DNA of 20,428 bases, from NCBI GenBank assembly GCA_900548795.1, contig URLT01000027.1, positions 1-20,428 on the forward strand, in the 5' to 3' direction. Each line of letters starts with the position of its first letter. The stretch's first letter is position 1. The DNA comes from an uncultured Eubacteriales bacterium. GTDB lineage: Bacteria > Bacillota > Clostridia > Oscillospirales > Oscillospiraceae. Positions 14,303-20,428 of the stretch are shown here, piece after piece. The notes under the pieces were generated by a model. It was not told where the DNA came from and searched no databases. It worked only from the letters and a program-made list of their open reading frames with translations. Both the position numbers and the translations under genes were made by a program.

Positions 14303-14342
14303 AAAAAGAGCCAACCACTAAGAAAATCTCAGTAGTTGGCTC
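14303..14342 (-). terminator. Intrinsic terminator between packaging and capsid operons
   Basis: On the minus strand the arms GAGCCAACTACTGAG and CTTAGTGGTTGGCTC (14308-14342) pair over 15 bp with two G-U pairs and a 5-nt loop ATTTT, followed by five T at 14303-14307. It is 42 nt after the stop of the 42-aa gene and before the capsid leader RNA, so it separates the packaging/portal block from the capsid block. Confidence 0.88.
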
Positions 14343-14384
14343 ATCGTGCCATTCCGCGCACTCGATTGTGCTGCGGTATCTGTA

Positions 14385-14513
14385 TTACTTTTTCAGCTCT
14401 TCCACCTTGATGATCTGCGCCTTGACTGTTCCGTCCTTCATGCGCTTCAGCTGAACGCGGAACCCGGCGGCAAGCGCCCGCTCAATGGCGGCTTTCAGTT
14501 TTTCGTCAATCAT
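14385..14513 (-). CDS. 42-aa small phage protein
   Basis: 42 aa, MIDEKLKAAIERALAAGFRV... ending IIKVEELKK. ATG 14511-14513 overlaps the last codons of the minor capsid gene by 8 nt (ATGATTGA), so it is translated by coupling. It is a basic, mostly helix-then-strand protein (ERALAAGFRVQLKRMKDGTVKAQIIKVEEL), a pattern I recall from tiny unnamed proteins placed after head genes in gut phages. Too short for function assignment; the helix-beta shape with alternating Lys/Arg might bind nucleic acid. It is the last gene before the operon terminator. Confidence 0.66.
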   Translation of the reverse strand: MIDEKLKAAIERALAAGFRVQLKRMKDGTVKAQIIKVEELKK

Positions 14514-15700
14514 ATAACACCTTCATTCTCTCCGGCTGTTCCGGCAGCCCGGCGGCCTTGCTGAAATCATGGTATTTCGTGTTCAGGCGGCGCAGTTTGG
14601 CTGCGGCGGCAGTCTCCTTGTCCTTTTGCCCGGATGCTTTATATGCTTTTTTCAGCTTTTTTTGCTTTCTAATTTCCCGCTCAAGCCTGCGCTGCATCTG
14701 GGTTGCTTCATATGCAGTATATTTCTTCCCGTCGAACTCACAGCCGAGGCCGTCGTCGATGTGCTCCAGCTGCTCTTCGGAATAGGTAGGCTCCATAATG
14801 CCGGGGAGAAATGCGTGTTTGTAGTGGCGGCAATTTGCTCCGGTCAGGCCGTCTACATAGCCGTAGCCGGTCGTCTCCACGAGATCCTTGTACTGCCCAA
14901 GCGGGTCAGTCTCTCCGTTTTCGCTTTTATAATAAATTTTCCCTTGCCAATCCTTGTGGCTCGACCACGGGGACGGGCCGGGCTTGTCTCGTGCGCCGGA
15001 GTGGGCTGTGATCTCAAAATACCGGGTATCCAGATATTCCGCCGACTGGTCGGAATACTTGTCGCAGATTTGCGCCACGCCCGTCATAACGGCCCGGCGG
15101 GCAGCCACGTCGATTTGATCTGTGTGACCGCTCTCATAGTCTACGACTTTGATTCCGCTCTCTGCCAGCTGCTTGACGGCTTTGGCAATCGCCTGATTAT
15201 AGCTGATCGCCCCGCTCTGAATTTGCAGCGTTGACGAATTTAAGGCCCACTGATATGCTTGCGCAGGCGGAAGCATTCTCTGGCCATTGTCCACTAAAAA
15301 CCCCAAAGATTGCGTCAGATTTCGGAATTCTCCGAGCGTCTGCCTGCGGATCGCGTCGATATCGGAGGCGTCTACCAGCCGGTCAGGCTTTGTCACGTCG
15401 GCCAGCGTAATGAGGTCGTTGTAATATCGCTGGTTTCGCTCCACAACGTCGTCCAGCAGTTTGTTCAGTTTCTCTTCGCTGACGTCCGCCGTCTTCTGGA
15501 TCGCCTTTCTGATCTTCTTGAGATCAATGCCGTGCGACCGCAGCGCCCGGATATCCTGTACCGTGACCTCGTTCAGCTGATCCGCAATTTTAAGCCGTGA
15601 ACAAACCTCATCCAGCAGCGTATCTTCCAGCGTCCGGAACAGCTCTGCAAGCTCTTCCGGGATGGCGTCTAATAGTTCTGGGCTAAAAAGGGTACTTCAT
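14506..15700 (-). CDS. Minor capsid protein (Phage_min_cap2 / MuF-like), coding sequence split by +1 frame change
   Basis: The main frame (stop TGA at 14506) encodes a protein with motifs ITAHSGARDKPGPSPWSSHKDWQGKIYY and YGYVDGLTGANCRHYKHAFLPGI, typical of Phage_min_cap2 (PF06152), an internal head protein encoded after the portal. The frame continues upstream of its first GTG (15442-15444) through sense codons for the family's usual N-terminus (SPELLDAIPEELAELFRTLEDTLLDEV), but has no usable start; a TGA ends it at 15697. In the next frame ATG 15698-15700 overlaps the DUF4417 stop as ATGA and reads M-K-Y-P-F, then TAG. A +1 shift on the T5 run (CCT TTT TAG C) joins both parts into a 397-aa protein of expected length. 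It is a broken gene, an indel error or programmed frameshifting. Confidence 0.8.
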
Positions 15701-16323
15701 CCGCTCACCGCCCTTCTCCGTTTCACAATATCATCATAGTGCGGCTTTACCCGTATCAAATTCCAGTCGCATTCTTCCGGCACTTTTCCGTAGAATATCA
15801 CCCATTCCGGGGATAGCCGTTTCATCATTTCTTCGTAGCCGCGCAGGAACAGGCGCTTGCTTTCAGCGTTTGCCTGCGTTCCCACCGAGGAAACCGCCAC
15901 AACACCGCCGGCAGGTTCACCGTCAAAGCACCAGTCATAACTATTCTCATCGCTCCATGAGATTGTCGGATAAACCGTCATTCCGTGGAGCTGCCAGTAT
16001 GCCGCAAGCCAGTGTTTACGATAGTGATTGTATATCTGCATTGCAAGCGGCATATCTGTGTATGTGGAAAAATCAGGCGCACATACCGCTGCAAACTGCA
16101 ACAGCTTCGGAATGTACTTGTCCGGTGTGTTCCAGTGGCGGATAAACTGATAATCGTCCACGAAGAAATGCACGATCTTTCTTGCAGGTTCTTTCTCCGC
16201 ATAGTGATAATTCACCGGGATAAATTCGCCGTGCGGATATATCTTAATTGGCTCTATCTGAGGAATTCCGTACTTCCCGACACCGGGAAATGCAAATTTA
16301 TCGAGATTCTCAAAATTAATCAT
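15697..16323 (-). CDS. DUF4417 protein
   Basis: 208 aa. KIVHFFVDDYQFIRHWNTPDKYIPKLLQF, VCAPDFSTYTDMPLAMQIYNHYRKHWLAAYWQ, TVYPTISWSDENSYDWCFDG and GVVAVSSVGTQ match DUF4417 (PF14386) along nearly its whole length. Conserved acidic and aromatic residues (DD, PDFS-Y-DMP, SWSD) suggest an active or binding site, but the biochemical function of the family is unknown. It is found mainly in Firmicutes and their phages, often by itself. Here it lies between an unknown 145-aa gene and the minor capsid gene, with ATGA overlaps on both sides, so it is expressed with structural genes although it has no known virion role. Lower GC than portal and capsid genes suggests later acquisition. Confidence 0.86.
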   Translation of the reverse strand: MINFENLDKFAFPGVGKYGIPQIEPIKIYPHGEFIPVNYHYAEKEPARKIVHFFVDDYQFIRHWNTPDKYIPKLLQFAAVCAPDFSTYTDMPLAMQIYNHYRKHWLAAYWQLHGMTVYPTISWSDENSYDWCFDGEPAGGVVAVSSVGTQANAESKRLFLRGYEEMMKRLSPEWVIFYGKVPEECDWNLIRVKPHYDDIVKRRRAVSG

Positions 16324-16757
16324 TTCTTCCCGTGGACAGCTATATTAAATGCTTTTTTCTGCCACTCTGGGGCGTCCTTTTTCATCGCCCCGCCCTTGCT
16401 TGCAATCTTCCTGTAACGATCATACACAACTCGCGCATAGAACGCTTTTTGTTTCTTTCCCTCTTTGCTGTCTGCCTTTATGCCCGTTTTGTACCCATCC
16501 AACAGCTGCTGGTAAAAGCTATCCGGCATGATTTTGGCTATCTCATATATTCGTGGGTTTATAGCTATTTCGATTGTTTTATTTTGGGAATCATAAGAAT
16601 AATATACCTTGTGCGATTCTTTCTCGTATACATCCTTGTATTCCGAATACGGCACCCTAATTCTTTGCTCCGTAGGGATAATTGCGCTGGAGTTTGCAGT
16701 CCCGCCGGCTCCACCGGCTCTTTCTCCCCCCGCGCCAGTTCCGCCTCTACCGCCCAT
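16320..16757 (-). CDS. Unknown 145-aa protein between portal and DUF4417
   Basis: 145 aa. N-terminus is a Gly-rich, flexible segment (MGGRGGTGAGGERAGGAGG), then a basic body with IRVPYSEYKDVYEKESHKVYYSYDSQNKTIEIAINPRIYEIAKIMPDSFYQQLLDGYKTG and RVVYDRYRKIASKGGAMKKDAPEWQKKAFNIAVHGKK. I do not recognise the family. ATG 16755-16757 overlaps the portal stop (TGATG), with AGGAGG 7 nt before. It is strikingly AT-rich for this phage: only 17 of 60 bases in 16561-16620 are G or C. Low GC, coupling to DUF4417 and an odd position within the head block suggest a two-gene cassette. Its Lys-rich composition could fit nucleic-acid binding, but no motif proves it. Confidence 0.72.
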   Translation of the reverse strand: MGGRGGTGAGGERAGGAGGTANSSAIIPTEQRIRVPYSEYKDVYEKESHKVYYSYDSQNKTIEIAINPRIYEIAKIMPDSFYQQLLDGYKTGIKADSKEGKKQKAFYARVVYDRYRKIASKGGAMKKDAPEWQKKAFNIAVHGKK

Positions 16758-18145
16758 CACTCTACCTCCTGTTGCTGTTCAGTTACCATGTCCTGCGCCC
16801 GCGGAAGCATTGCCTTTGCTGTCGCTTCGTCCTCGCCGTACCACTTTGCGCGGTATTCCCAGTGGTTCAGAATTCCATCAGCGAGGTCAAGCCGGTCGTT
16901 TGCCCGCTCTTGTTCCTTCTTCTCAGCGTCGTCAAGGACGGAATCGCCCCAACTGTAATCTGCGTTGTACGTCCCGGCAGGCGCGAGGTTATAGAGTGTT
17001 GCGTATGTATCGAGCGCATAGAGCAGGCTGTCAAACGTGTGCTCAAGCGCCGTCTGGATGCTGTCGATCAGCACATATTTGCGCTGCTTGCTGTTGCGGA
17101 TCTCCGTCGCCGTCTTCTCGATGGTCTGCGGGTCGGAAATATCTCCATAAGCCAATCCGACGTTGAACTCGATACGGCGAAGCGTATTCTGGAAACCTCG
17201 GTAGATTGCTTCGTCGCGGATCTGCGGCTCGATGTACTGAAAGAATTCGCCGCTAGGGGAGAACGGTCCCAGTTCAAACATACGCTTGTTGAACATATCC
17301 GCAGTCGAGCTCGTGCCATCCATCAGGACTTTGCGCTCGCTGGAGCGATATTCCCAGCGCAGGCGCTCCCACTGCTCATCGGCCTGCTTGATCAGCTGCA
17401 CAGTCGCTGCGTCTCCGTATACGGACATTCCGCATGGGCTGTTTGCGTCCGCAGTGTTGGACGCAGGCGGGCGGAAGTACGCGAAGAGCGGCCCGCTCAT
17501 ATTCTGGATCGTGATTTCCGGCTGAATGTCCGCCCATTCCGGGACGGCATTCAGGGGTGCTTCCGCGCCGACCGTGCCGGAGGCGTCGCTGTAATATGCT
17601 TTATTGCGGATCGTATAGGTCGTGCCGTCCAGCTCGTGCGATTCGAGGCGGATATAATACTTCCCGCCCACTTTCGCGGGCTTGTCCCGGAAGACGCCTC
17701 CGATGCAGCGCCCGGCAGGATCAAATTTCGTCGGCTGGAATGCTGCCGCGCCGGTCACGTCGACCAGCAGCTGCTCACCGTAGATATATGGCTTAAATGC
17801 CACGCCGCCGAGCGCAAGTCCCAGCTCTAAGGCGCTGTGGAAATTTTCTTCCGCCCGCTCAAAGCACTCTTTCAGATAATCCGCCCGGGCGCTGCCGGTG
17901 ATGTTGGCCGTCAGCTCGGCCAGCGTCGGTCGTGCAATCTCCCGGCAGATCGCTGCCGGAATCCCGACAGCAATGACATCGCACGTCTGCCAGGGTGGAT
18001 TTCCAATAAACATCGCGTACCAGATGCTTATATTCTGCTCCATCTTCGGGCTGACTGCCGGAGATACGCCGAATTCCCGCTCGGCCACCGCCTGCGGGAA
18101 AAGCATATTCCGGAACCACCCTCGAATGTTTGTCAAAAGGCTCAT
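16757..18145 (-). CDS. Portal protein (SPP1 gp6-like)
   Basis: 462 aa. IWYAMFIGNPPWQTCDVIAVGIPAAICREIARPTLAEL, LALGGVAFKPYIYGEQLLVDVTGAAAFQPTKFD, YGDISDPQTIEKTATEIRNSKQRKYVLIDSIQ and the C-terminal DDAEKKEQERANDRLDLADGILNHWEYRAKWYGEDEATAKAML are typical of SPP1-type portals (PF05133). It forms the dodecameric ring at one capsid vertex through which DNA is pumped by terminase. ATG 18143-18145 overlaps the TerL stop (ATGA), with GAGGAG before it; a start at 18202 lies inside TerL. Length fits the family (about 450-500). Confidence 0.92.
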   Translation of the reverse strand: MSLLTNIRGWFRNMLFPQAVAEREFGVSPAVSPKMEQNISIWYAMFIGNPPWQTCDVIAVGIPAAICREIARPTLAELTANITGSARADYLKECFERAEENFHSALELGLALGGVAFKPYIYGEQLLVDVTGAAAFQPTKFDPAGRCIGGVFRDKPAKVGGKYYIRLESHELDGTTYTIRNKAYYSDASGTVGAEAPLNAVPEWADIQPEITIQNMSGPLFAYFRPPASNTADANSPCGMSVYGDAATVQLIKQADEQWERLRWEYRSSERKVLMDGTSSTADMFNKRMFELGPFSPSGEFFQYIEPQIRDEAIYRGFQNTLRRIEFNVGLAYGDISDPQTIEKTATEIRNSKQRKYVLIDSIQTALEHTFDSLLYALDTYATLYNLAPAGTYNADYSWGDSVLDDAEKKEQERANDRLDLADGILNHWEYRAKWYGEDEATAKAMLPRAQDMVTEQQQEVE

Positions 18146-19353
18146 TTCTTGATTTCTCTCCTCAAAACGGTCATACAGAAATAGCGAATCGCGTCCATGC
18201 AATGGTCGTTTTCTTTTATCACGCAGTCTTCTCCTTCGTCCTTGTCCCAGCTATAAAGGCCAAATTCTCGAAACGCATTTTTGCAGCTCTCATGGAATTT
18301 GATTATGCCGCTTTTGATGCAGGCCCCCGTGAAGCGAATGCCGTCCAGCACGGCGTTGTTTGCTTTCCATACAGAAAACTTTCCGTGCCGCCGGATGCAC
18401 TCGGCAAAGGACGCTGCCGATGGGTCGAGCACGACACGCTCAATGCGGTATCCGTCAGCGAATGCCTCTAAATCCTGATAATATTCTTCGTCAGTCTTCT
18501 GCCGCCCGCTCTCGCGCCCGCTGTGGTAATATTCTCTCTCCATGACGGCCCTGCCGCCATATTCCCGCCACAATGCAAAGACGGTAGGGTTCTGTGTGCC
18601 GTAGTCCGATGAGATCCAGTACCGCCCCGGCCCGTCCCGCTCGCTCGTGACATTGCGTTCACGGTCGAACATCGGGTAAACCAGACCCTCGGCGATTCTC
18701 CAGAGGCCGAGAATATACCGGTCGTAAAAAACACCGGAATACATCGCCTTTGTCCGCTCGATCATCTGCGGTGTCAGGATCGGGTTATCTTCCAGCAGGA
18801 AGTGGAGGTGCCGCGTGCCTGCGGGCGGCTGCTCGATGTATTTTTTGTACACCCAGTTCGCTGGGCTTTCCGGGTTGCAGTTCAGAAAATATTTCGGGTT
18901 CTCGAATGAAATCGCGCGGGCTGTTGCCTGCTCCACAAATGACTGCGGCATCAGTGCAACCTCGTCGAATAAAACGCCCGCGAGCGTAATGCCCTGGATG
19001 AGCATATACGAGCTTTCGTCTTTGCCGCCGAAGAGATAAAACCAGTTGACCCGCGCGCCGCAGCGGACTGTCAGGACGCGCGTAGAAACCTTGTAGGACA
19101 GCGCCAGCGCCACTCCAAGTCCTTCGACCTCCATCAGCGGGCGGAGGATGTTCCGTTCTGCCGACTGCACGGTCTTTCCGCAGATTGCGAAATTCGTGCG
19201 GTCGTAGTTCTGCATGGCCCACGCCAGAAAGGCCAGCGTCATGATCGTTGTTTTACCGGATCGGACGGAACCGTCGCAGATCAGCGTCGTCTCGTCCGTC
19301 TTGCAGAAGTCGAATATCTCCCTCTGCTTTTGTGAAAGTTTTTTAAGGTGCAT
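18142..19353 (-). CDS. terL: Terminase large subunit (PBSX-type)
   Basis: 403 aa. Walker A is GSVRSGKT at residues 28-35, Walker B is VLFDE at 127-131, and NCNPES at 158-163 is the C/coupling region. The C-terminal RNase H-like nuclease has candidate acidic residues D250 (SSDYGTQNP), D310 (VVLDPSA) and D387 (DHCMDAIRYF). The order and spacing match PBSX-family terminase large subunits, which translocate and cut DNA for packaging. ATG 19351-19353 overlaps the end of TerS by 11 nt. All key residues are present, so it looks functional. The length of about 400 aa is usual for the compact PBSX/SPP1-like type. Confidence 0.94.
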   Translation of the reverse strand: MHLKKLSQKQREIFDFCKTDETTLICDGSVRSGKTTIMTLAFLAWAMQNYDRTNFAICGKTVQSAERNILRPLMEVEGLGVALALSYKVSTRVLTVRCGARVNWFYLFGGKDESSYMLIQGITLAGVLFDEVALMPQSFVEQATARAISFENPKYFLNCNPESPANWVYKKYIEQPPAGTRHLHFLLEDNPILTPQMIERTKAMYSGVFYDRYILGLWRIAEGLVYPMFDRERNVTSERDGPGRYWISSDYGTQNPTVFALWREYGGRAVMEREYYHSGRESGRQKTDEEYYQDLEAFADGYRIERVVLDPSAASFAECIRRHGKFSVWKANNAVLDGIRFTGACIKSGIIKFHESCKNAFREFGLYSWDKDEGEDCVIKENDHCMDAIRYFCMTVLRREIKK

Positions 19354-19777
19354 CGTTCCCGCCGCCCGTGATCGCGGAGATCAGCGCCGCAAACGCCGCC
19401 GGGTCTCCGCGCCGTTCGTCCTCCGATGCCCAGCCAAAATTGCATCCAAGGCTGAACTTTGCACCAGGCGAGCCGTCTTTGTCGTAAAGTCGTTCCTCGG
19501 CATAGGCTTCGCAGCGTGCCTTCGCGCGCGTTATCGCGTCACGATATTCCTCGCGCCCCTGATAGTCCAGCAGGACTTTACGCCCGGACAGACCAAGCGC
19601 CAGCGCAAGCCCGGTGACAGTCGGCGGCTTCGCTCCGACAACGACCGGCTGGCCGTGCTTGTCGTAGATGGGCTGGCCGTTTTTGTCGAGGCGCGGCGTG
19701 CCCTCGCAGCTCGCAAAATAAGCTTCTATTGCCCGCTCCATCGCCTTTACGCTCTTGATCTTTCTCGGCTTCCCCAT
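19343..19777 (-). CDS. terS: Terminase small subunit (GP3-like)
   Basis: 144 aa. KAMERAIEAYFASCEG, an insert with two similar units DKNGQPIYDKHGQPVV, then PPTVTGLALALGLSGRKVLLDYQGREEYRDAITRAKARCEAYAEERLYD and GAKFSLGCNFGW match DNA-packaging GP3-type small terminases (PF16677). The middle region is a helix-turn-helix-like DNA-binding part (TGLALALGLSGRKVLLDYQG), which recognises the pac/cos site. AAGGAGG is 7 nt before ATG 19775-19777. The gene follows a 121-nt gap after the regulator, in which I found no gene with a ribosome site; a 14-nt palindrome at 19878-19891 lies there. Confidence 0.9.
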   Translation of the reverse strand: MGKPRKIKSVKAMERAIEAYFASCEGTPRLDKNGQPIYDKHGQPVVVGAKPPTVTGLALALGLSGRKVLLDYQGREEYRDAITRAKARCEAYAEERLYDKDGSPGAKFSLGCNFGWASEDERRGDPAAFAALISAITGGGNDAP

Positions 19778-19898
19778 CTCCCCGCCTCCTTTGCGCCGGT
19801 TTTTGTTTATGCCAAAGCAGAGACGGGTATGCTCCGCCCCTGTGGCTTATATTTTGTCATGTTTTTTCTCTTATTTTCCCCCAACTGGGGGATTGCCG

Positions 19899-20153
19899 TC
19901 AATTTCTTCGTCTTCCGATCAGGCTGTCTGTCGAGATATCGAAGAAATCGGCTATTTTCACCACGGAATCAACGGACGGGCAGCGTTCTCCCCGCTCATA
20001 TCTGCGGATGATATTCCGCGAGAGGCCGCAGCACTCCCCAAGTGCCTCCGGCGACATCCCATAGCGCTCCCGCAGTTTCCGCAGCTGTGCCGGGAAGCCA
20101 GGTGGGGGCGGCGTACTGCTCTTTTTGCTATGCTTTCTGCTCACGTCCTGCAT
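19899..20153 (-). CDS. XRE-family helix-turn-helix regulator
   Basis: 84 aa from ATG 20151-20153. Residues 20-78 form a standard XRE/Cro-CI domain: FPAQLRKLRERYGMSPEALGECCGLSRNIIRRYERGERCPSVDSVVKIADFFDISTDSLIG. The recognition helix is LSRNIIRRYERG. A longer frame to 20225 overlaps almost entirely with the 55-aa Cys-rich gene in another frame, so the internal ATG, 13 nt overlap with that gene, is preferred. It lies in the same direction as TerS just upstream of the packaging operon, so it may control the late genes rather than lysogeny (inference). No ligand domain is present. Confidence 0.85.
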   Translation of the reverse strand: MQDVSRKHSKKSSTPPPPGFPAQLRKLRERYGMSPEALGECCGLSRNIIRRYERGERCPSVDSVVKIADFFDISTDSLIGRRRN

Positions 20154-20308
20154 TCCCCGTCCCTTTCCGGCTCGGCGCCCTTGCAATCGGAGATATGGCG
20201 ATACTTGGCGCAGCAATTCTCGCAACGCCAGTCATGGCAGATGCAGTCTTTCCGGGTGCATACCGGCTTTCTGTCTGCGCGTGGATGTGTGGTCGGTTTC
20301 CGGCTCAT
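20141..20308 (-). CDS. 55-aa cysteine-rich small protein (putative zinc-binding)
   Basis: 55 aa, MSRKPTTHPRADRKPVCTRK..., with eight cysteines at 17, 22, 24, 29, 32, 33, 42 and 53, and histidines at 25 and 38. Motifs CxxxxCxC and CxxCC suggest a zinc knuckle or ribbon. A strong ribosome site AAGGAG stands 8 nt before ATG 20306-20308. The stop overlaps the start of the HTH regulator by 13 nt, so both are translated together. I know no named family; similar short Cys-rich proteins occur in gut phages before regulators and terminase genes. The short length hid it from routine calling, but ribosome site, coupling and composition support it. Confidence 0.7.
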   Translation of the reverse strand: MSRKPTTHPRADRKPVCTRKDCICHDWRCENCCAKYRHISDCKGAEPERDGECRT

Positions 20309-20339
20309 GCTGGTCGCTCCTTTCGTCTTAAAATGCTAC

Positions 20340-20428
20340 TCATTTACGAGGTTTTAAGAAAGCGGCCTCGTTCCGCTTTGGATCAACTACATACTTATAA
20401 TATTGATACCCGTACTTTGTCGCCCGGG
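20340..20428 (-). CDS. 3' end of an unknown gene, cut by window edge
   Basis: The last 28 codons and stop (TGA 20340-20342) of a minus-strand frame entering from the right edge: RATKYGYQYYKYVVDPKRNE, then AAFLKPRK. It ends 31 nt before the Cys-rich gene. It is the only one of the three minus-strand frames without an early stop here. Too little is present for identification; a basic, Tyr-rich tail is all that can be said. Confidence 0.5.
   Translation of the reverse strand, partial: RATKYGYQYYKYVVDPKRNEAAFLKPRK

Noticed and set aside
15697..15699. TGA recoded as an amino acid, fusing DUF4417 to the minor capsid protein in frame
   Set aside because: TGA serves as a normal stop for many genes here, and an ATG overlapping it gives the expected family N-terminus after a simple +1 shift.
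19778..19898. A 17-codon frame (ATG about 19859) and a palindrome CCCCCAACTGGGGG in the gap before terS
   Set aside because: The short frame has no ribosome site; the palindrome has no T run on the minus strand, so neither a gene nor a terminator can be supported. The palindrome could be an operator, without evidence.
1..20428. CRISPR arrays, tRNAs, insertion sequences, attachment sites, integrase or lysis genes
   Set aside because: None found on reading; no regular repeat-spacer pattern, no transposase motifs, and no holin or endolysin-like protein in any frame.

Overview
The window is one continuous late (structural) region of a tailed phage or prophage with a siphovirus-like gene set. Every phage gene reads on the minus strand, so transcription order runs from the right edge to the left edge. 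The protein families (GP3-like TerS, SPP1-type portal, DUF4417, Phage_min_cap2, GP20 scaffold, gpE-like capsid, Minor_capsid_1/2/3, Gp15, DUF6273 tip protein), strong AAGGAG-type ribosome sites and a moderately GC-rich coding background suggest a host in Bacillota, class Clostridia, most likely a gut Oscillospiraceae/Ruminococcaceae-like bacterium. No integrase, lysis gene, att site, tRNA or host gene is present, so prophage versus free phage cannot be decided.

Layout, right to left. 20428-19899: the end of an unknown gene, a 55-aa cysteine-rich protein missed by simple gene calling, and an XRE-type regulator. 19777-14385: packaging and portal block, with TerS, TerL, portal, a low-GC pair (unknown 145-aa protein and DUF4417), the minor capsid (Phage_min_cap2) protein and a 42-aa protein, closed by a clear intrinsic terminator (14303-14342). 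14290-11975: a structured leader RNA, scaffold, a head decoration protein with an extra InlB-type repeat, and the major capsid protein, followed by an intergenic hairpin. 11916-8622: connector, three neck/tail-completion proteins, major tail protein and two tail-assembly chaperones. 8601-7759: a plus-strand membrane protein with its own promoter and terminator, a typical moron. 7688-1: tape measure, distal-tail-like protein, tail hub, a run of small Ig-like or adaptor tail-tip proteins, and the large receptor-binding candidate with a DUF6273 lectin-like C-terminus, then a gene cut by the edge.

Most genes are translationally coupled (ATGA, TGATG and TAATG junctions), as expected for subunits made in fixed ratios. 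Points of most interest: the minor capsid gene is in two frames joined at a T5 run next to a stop codon (15684-15700), so it is either broken, mis-assembled or uses +1 frameshifting; the leader before the GP20 scaffold folds as a multi-helix RNA; the plus-strand moron separates Gp15 from the tape measure; the decoration protein carries a surface-display repeat; and a 21-nt near-repeat with a lambda-type slippery heptamer lies at the tail chaperone junction. All family assignments are from reading the translated sequences; no database search was run.
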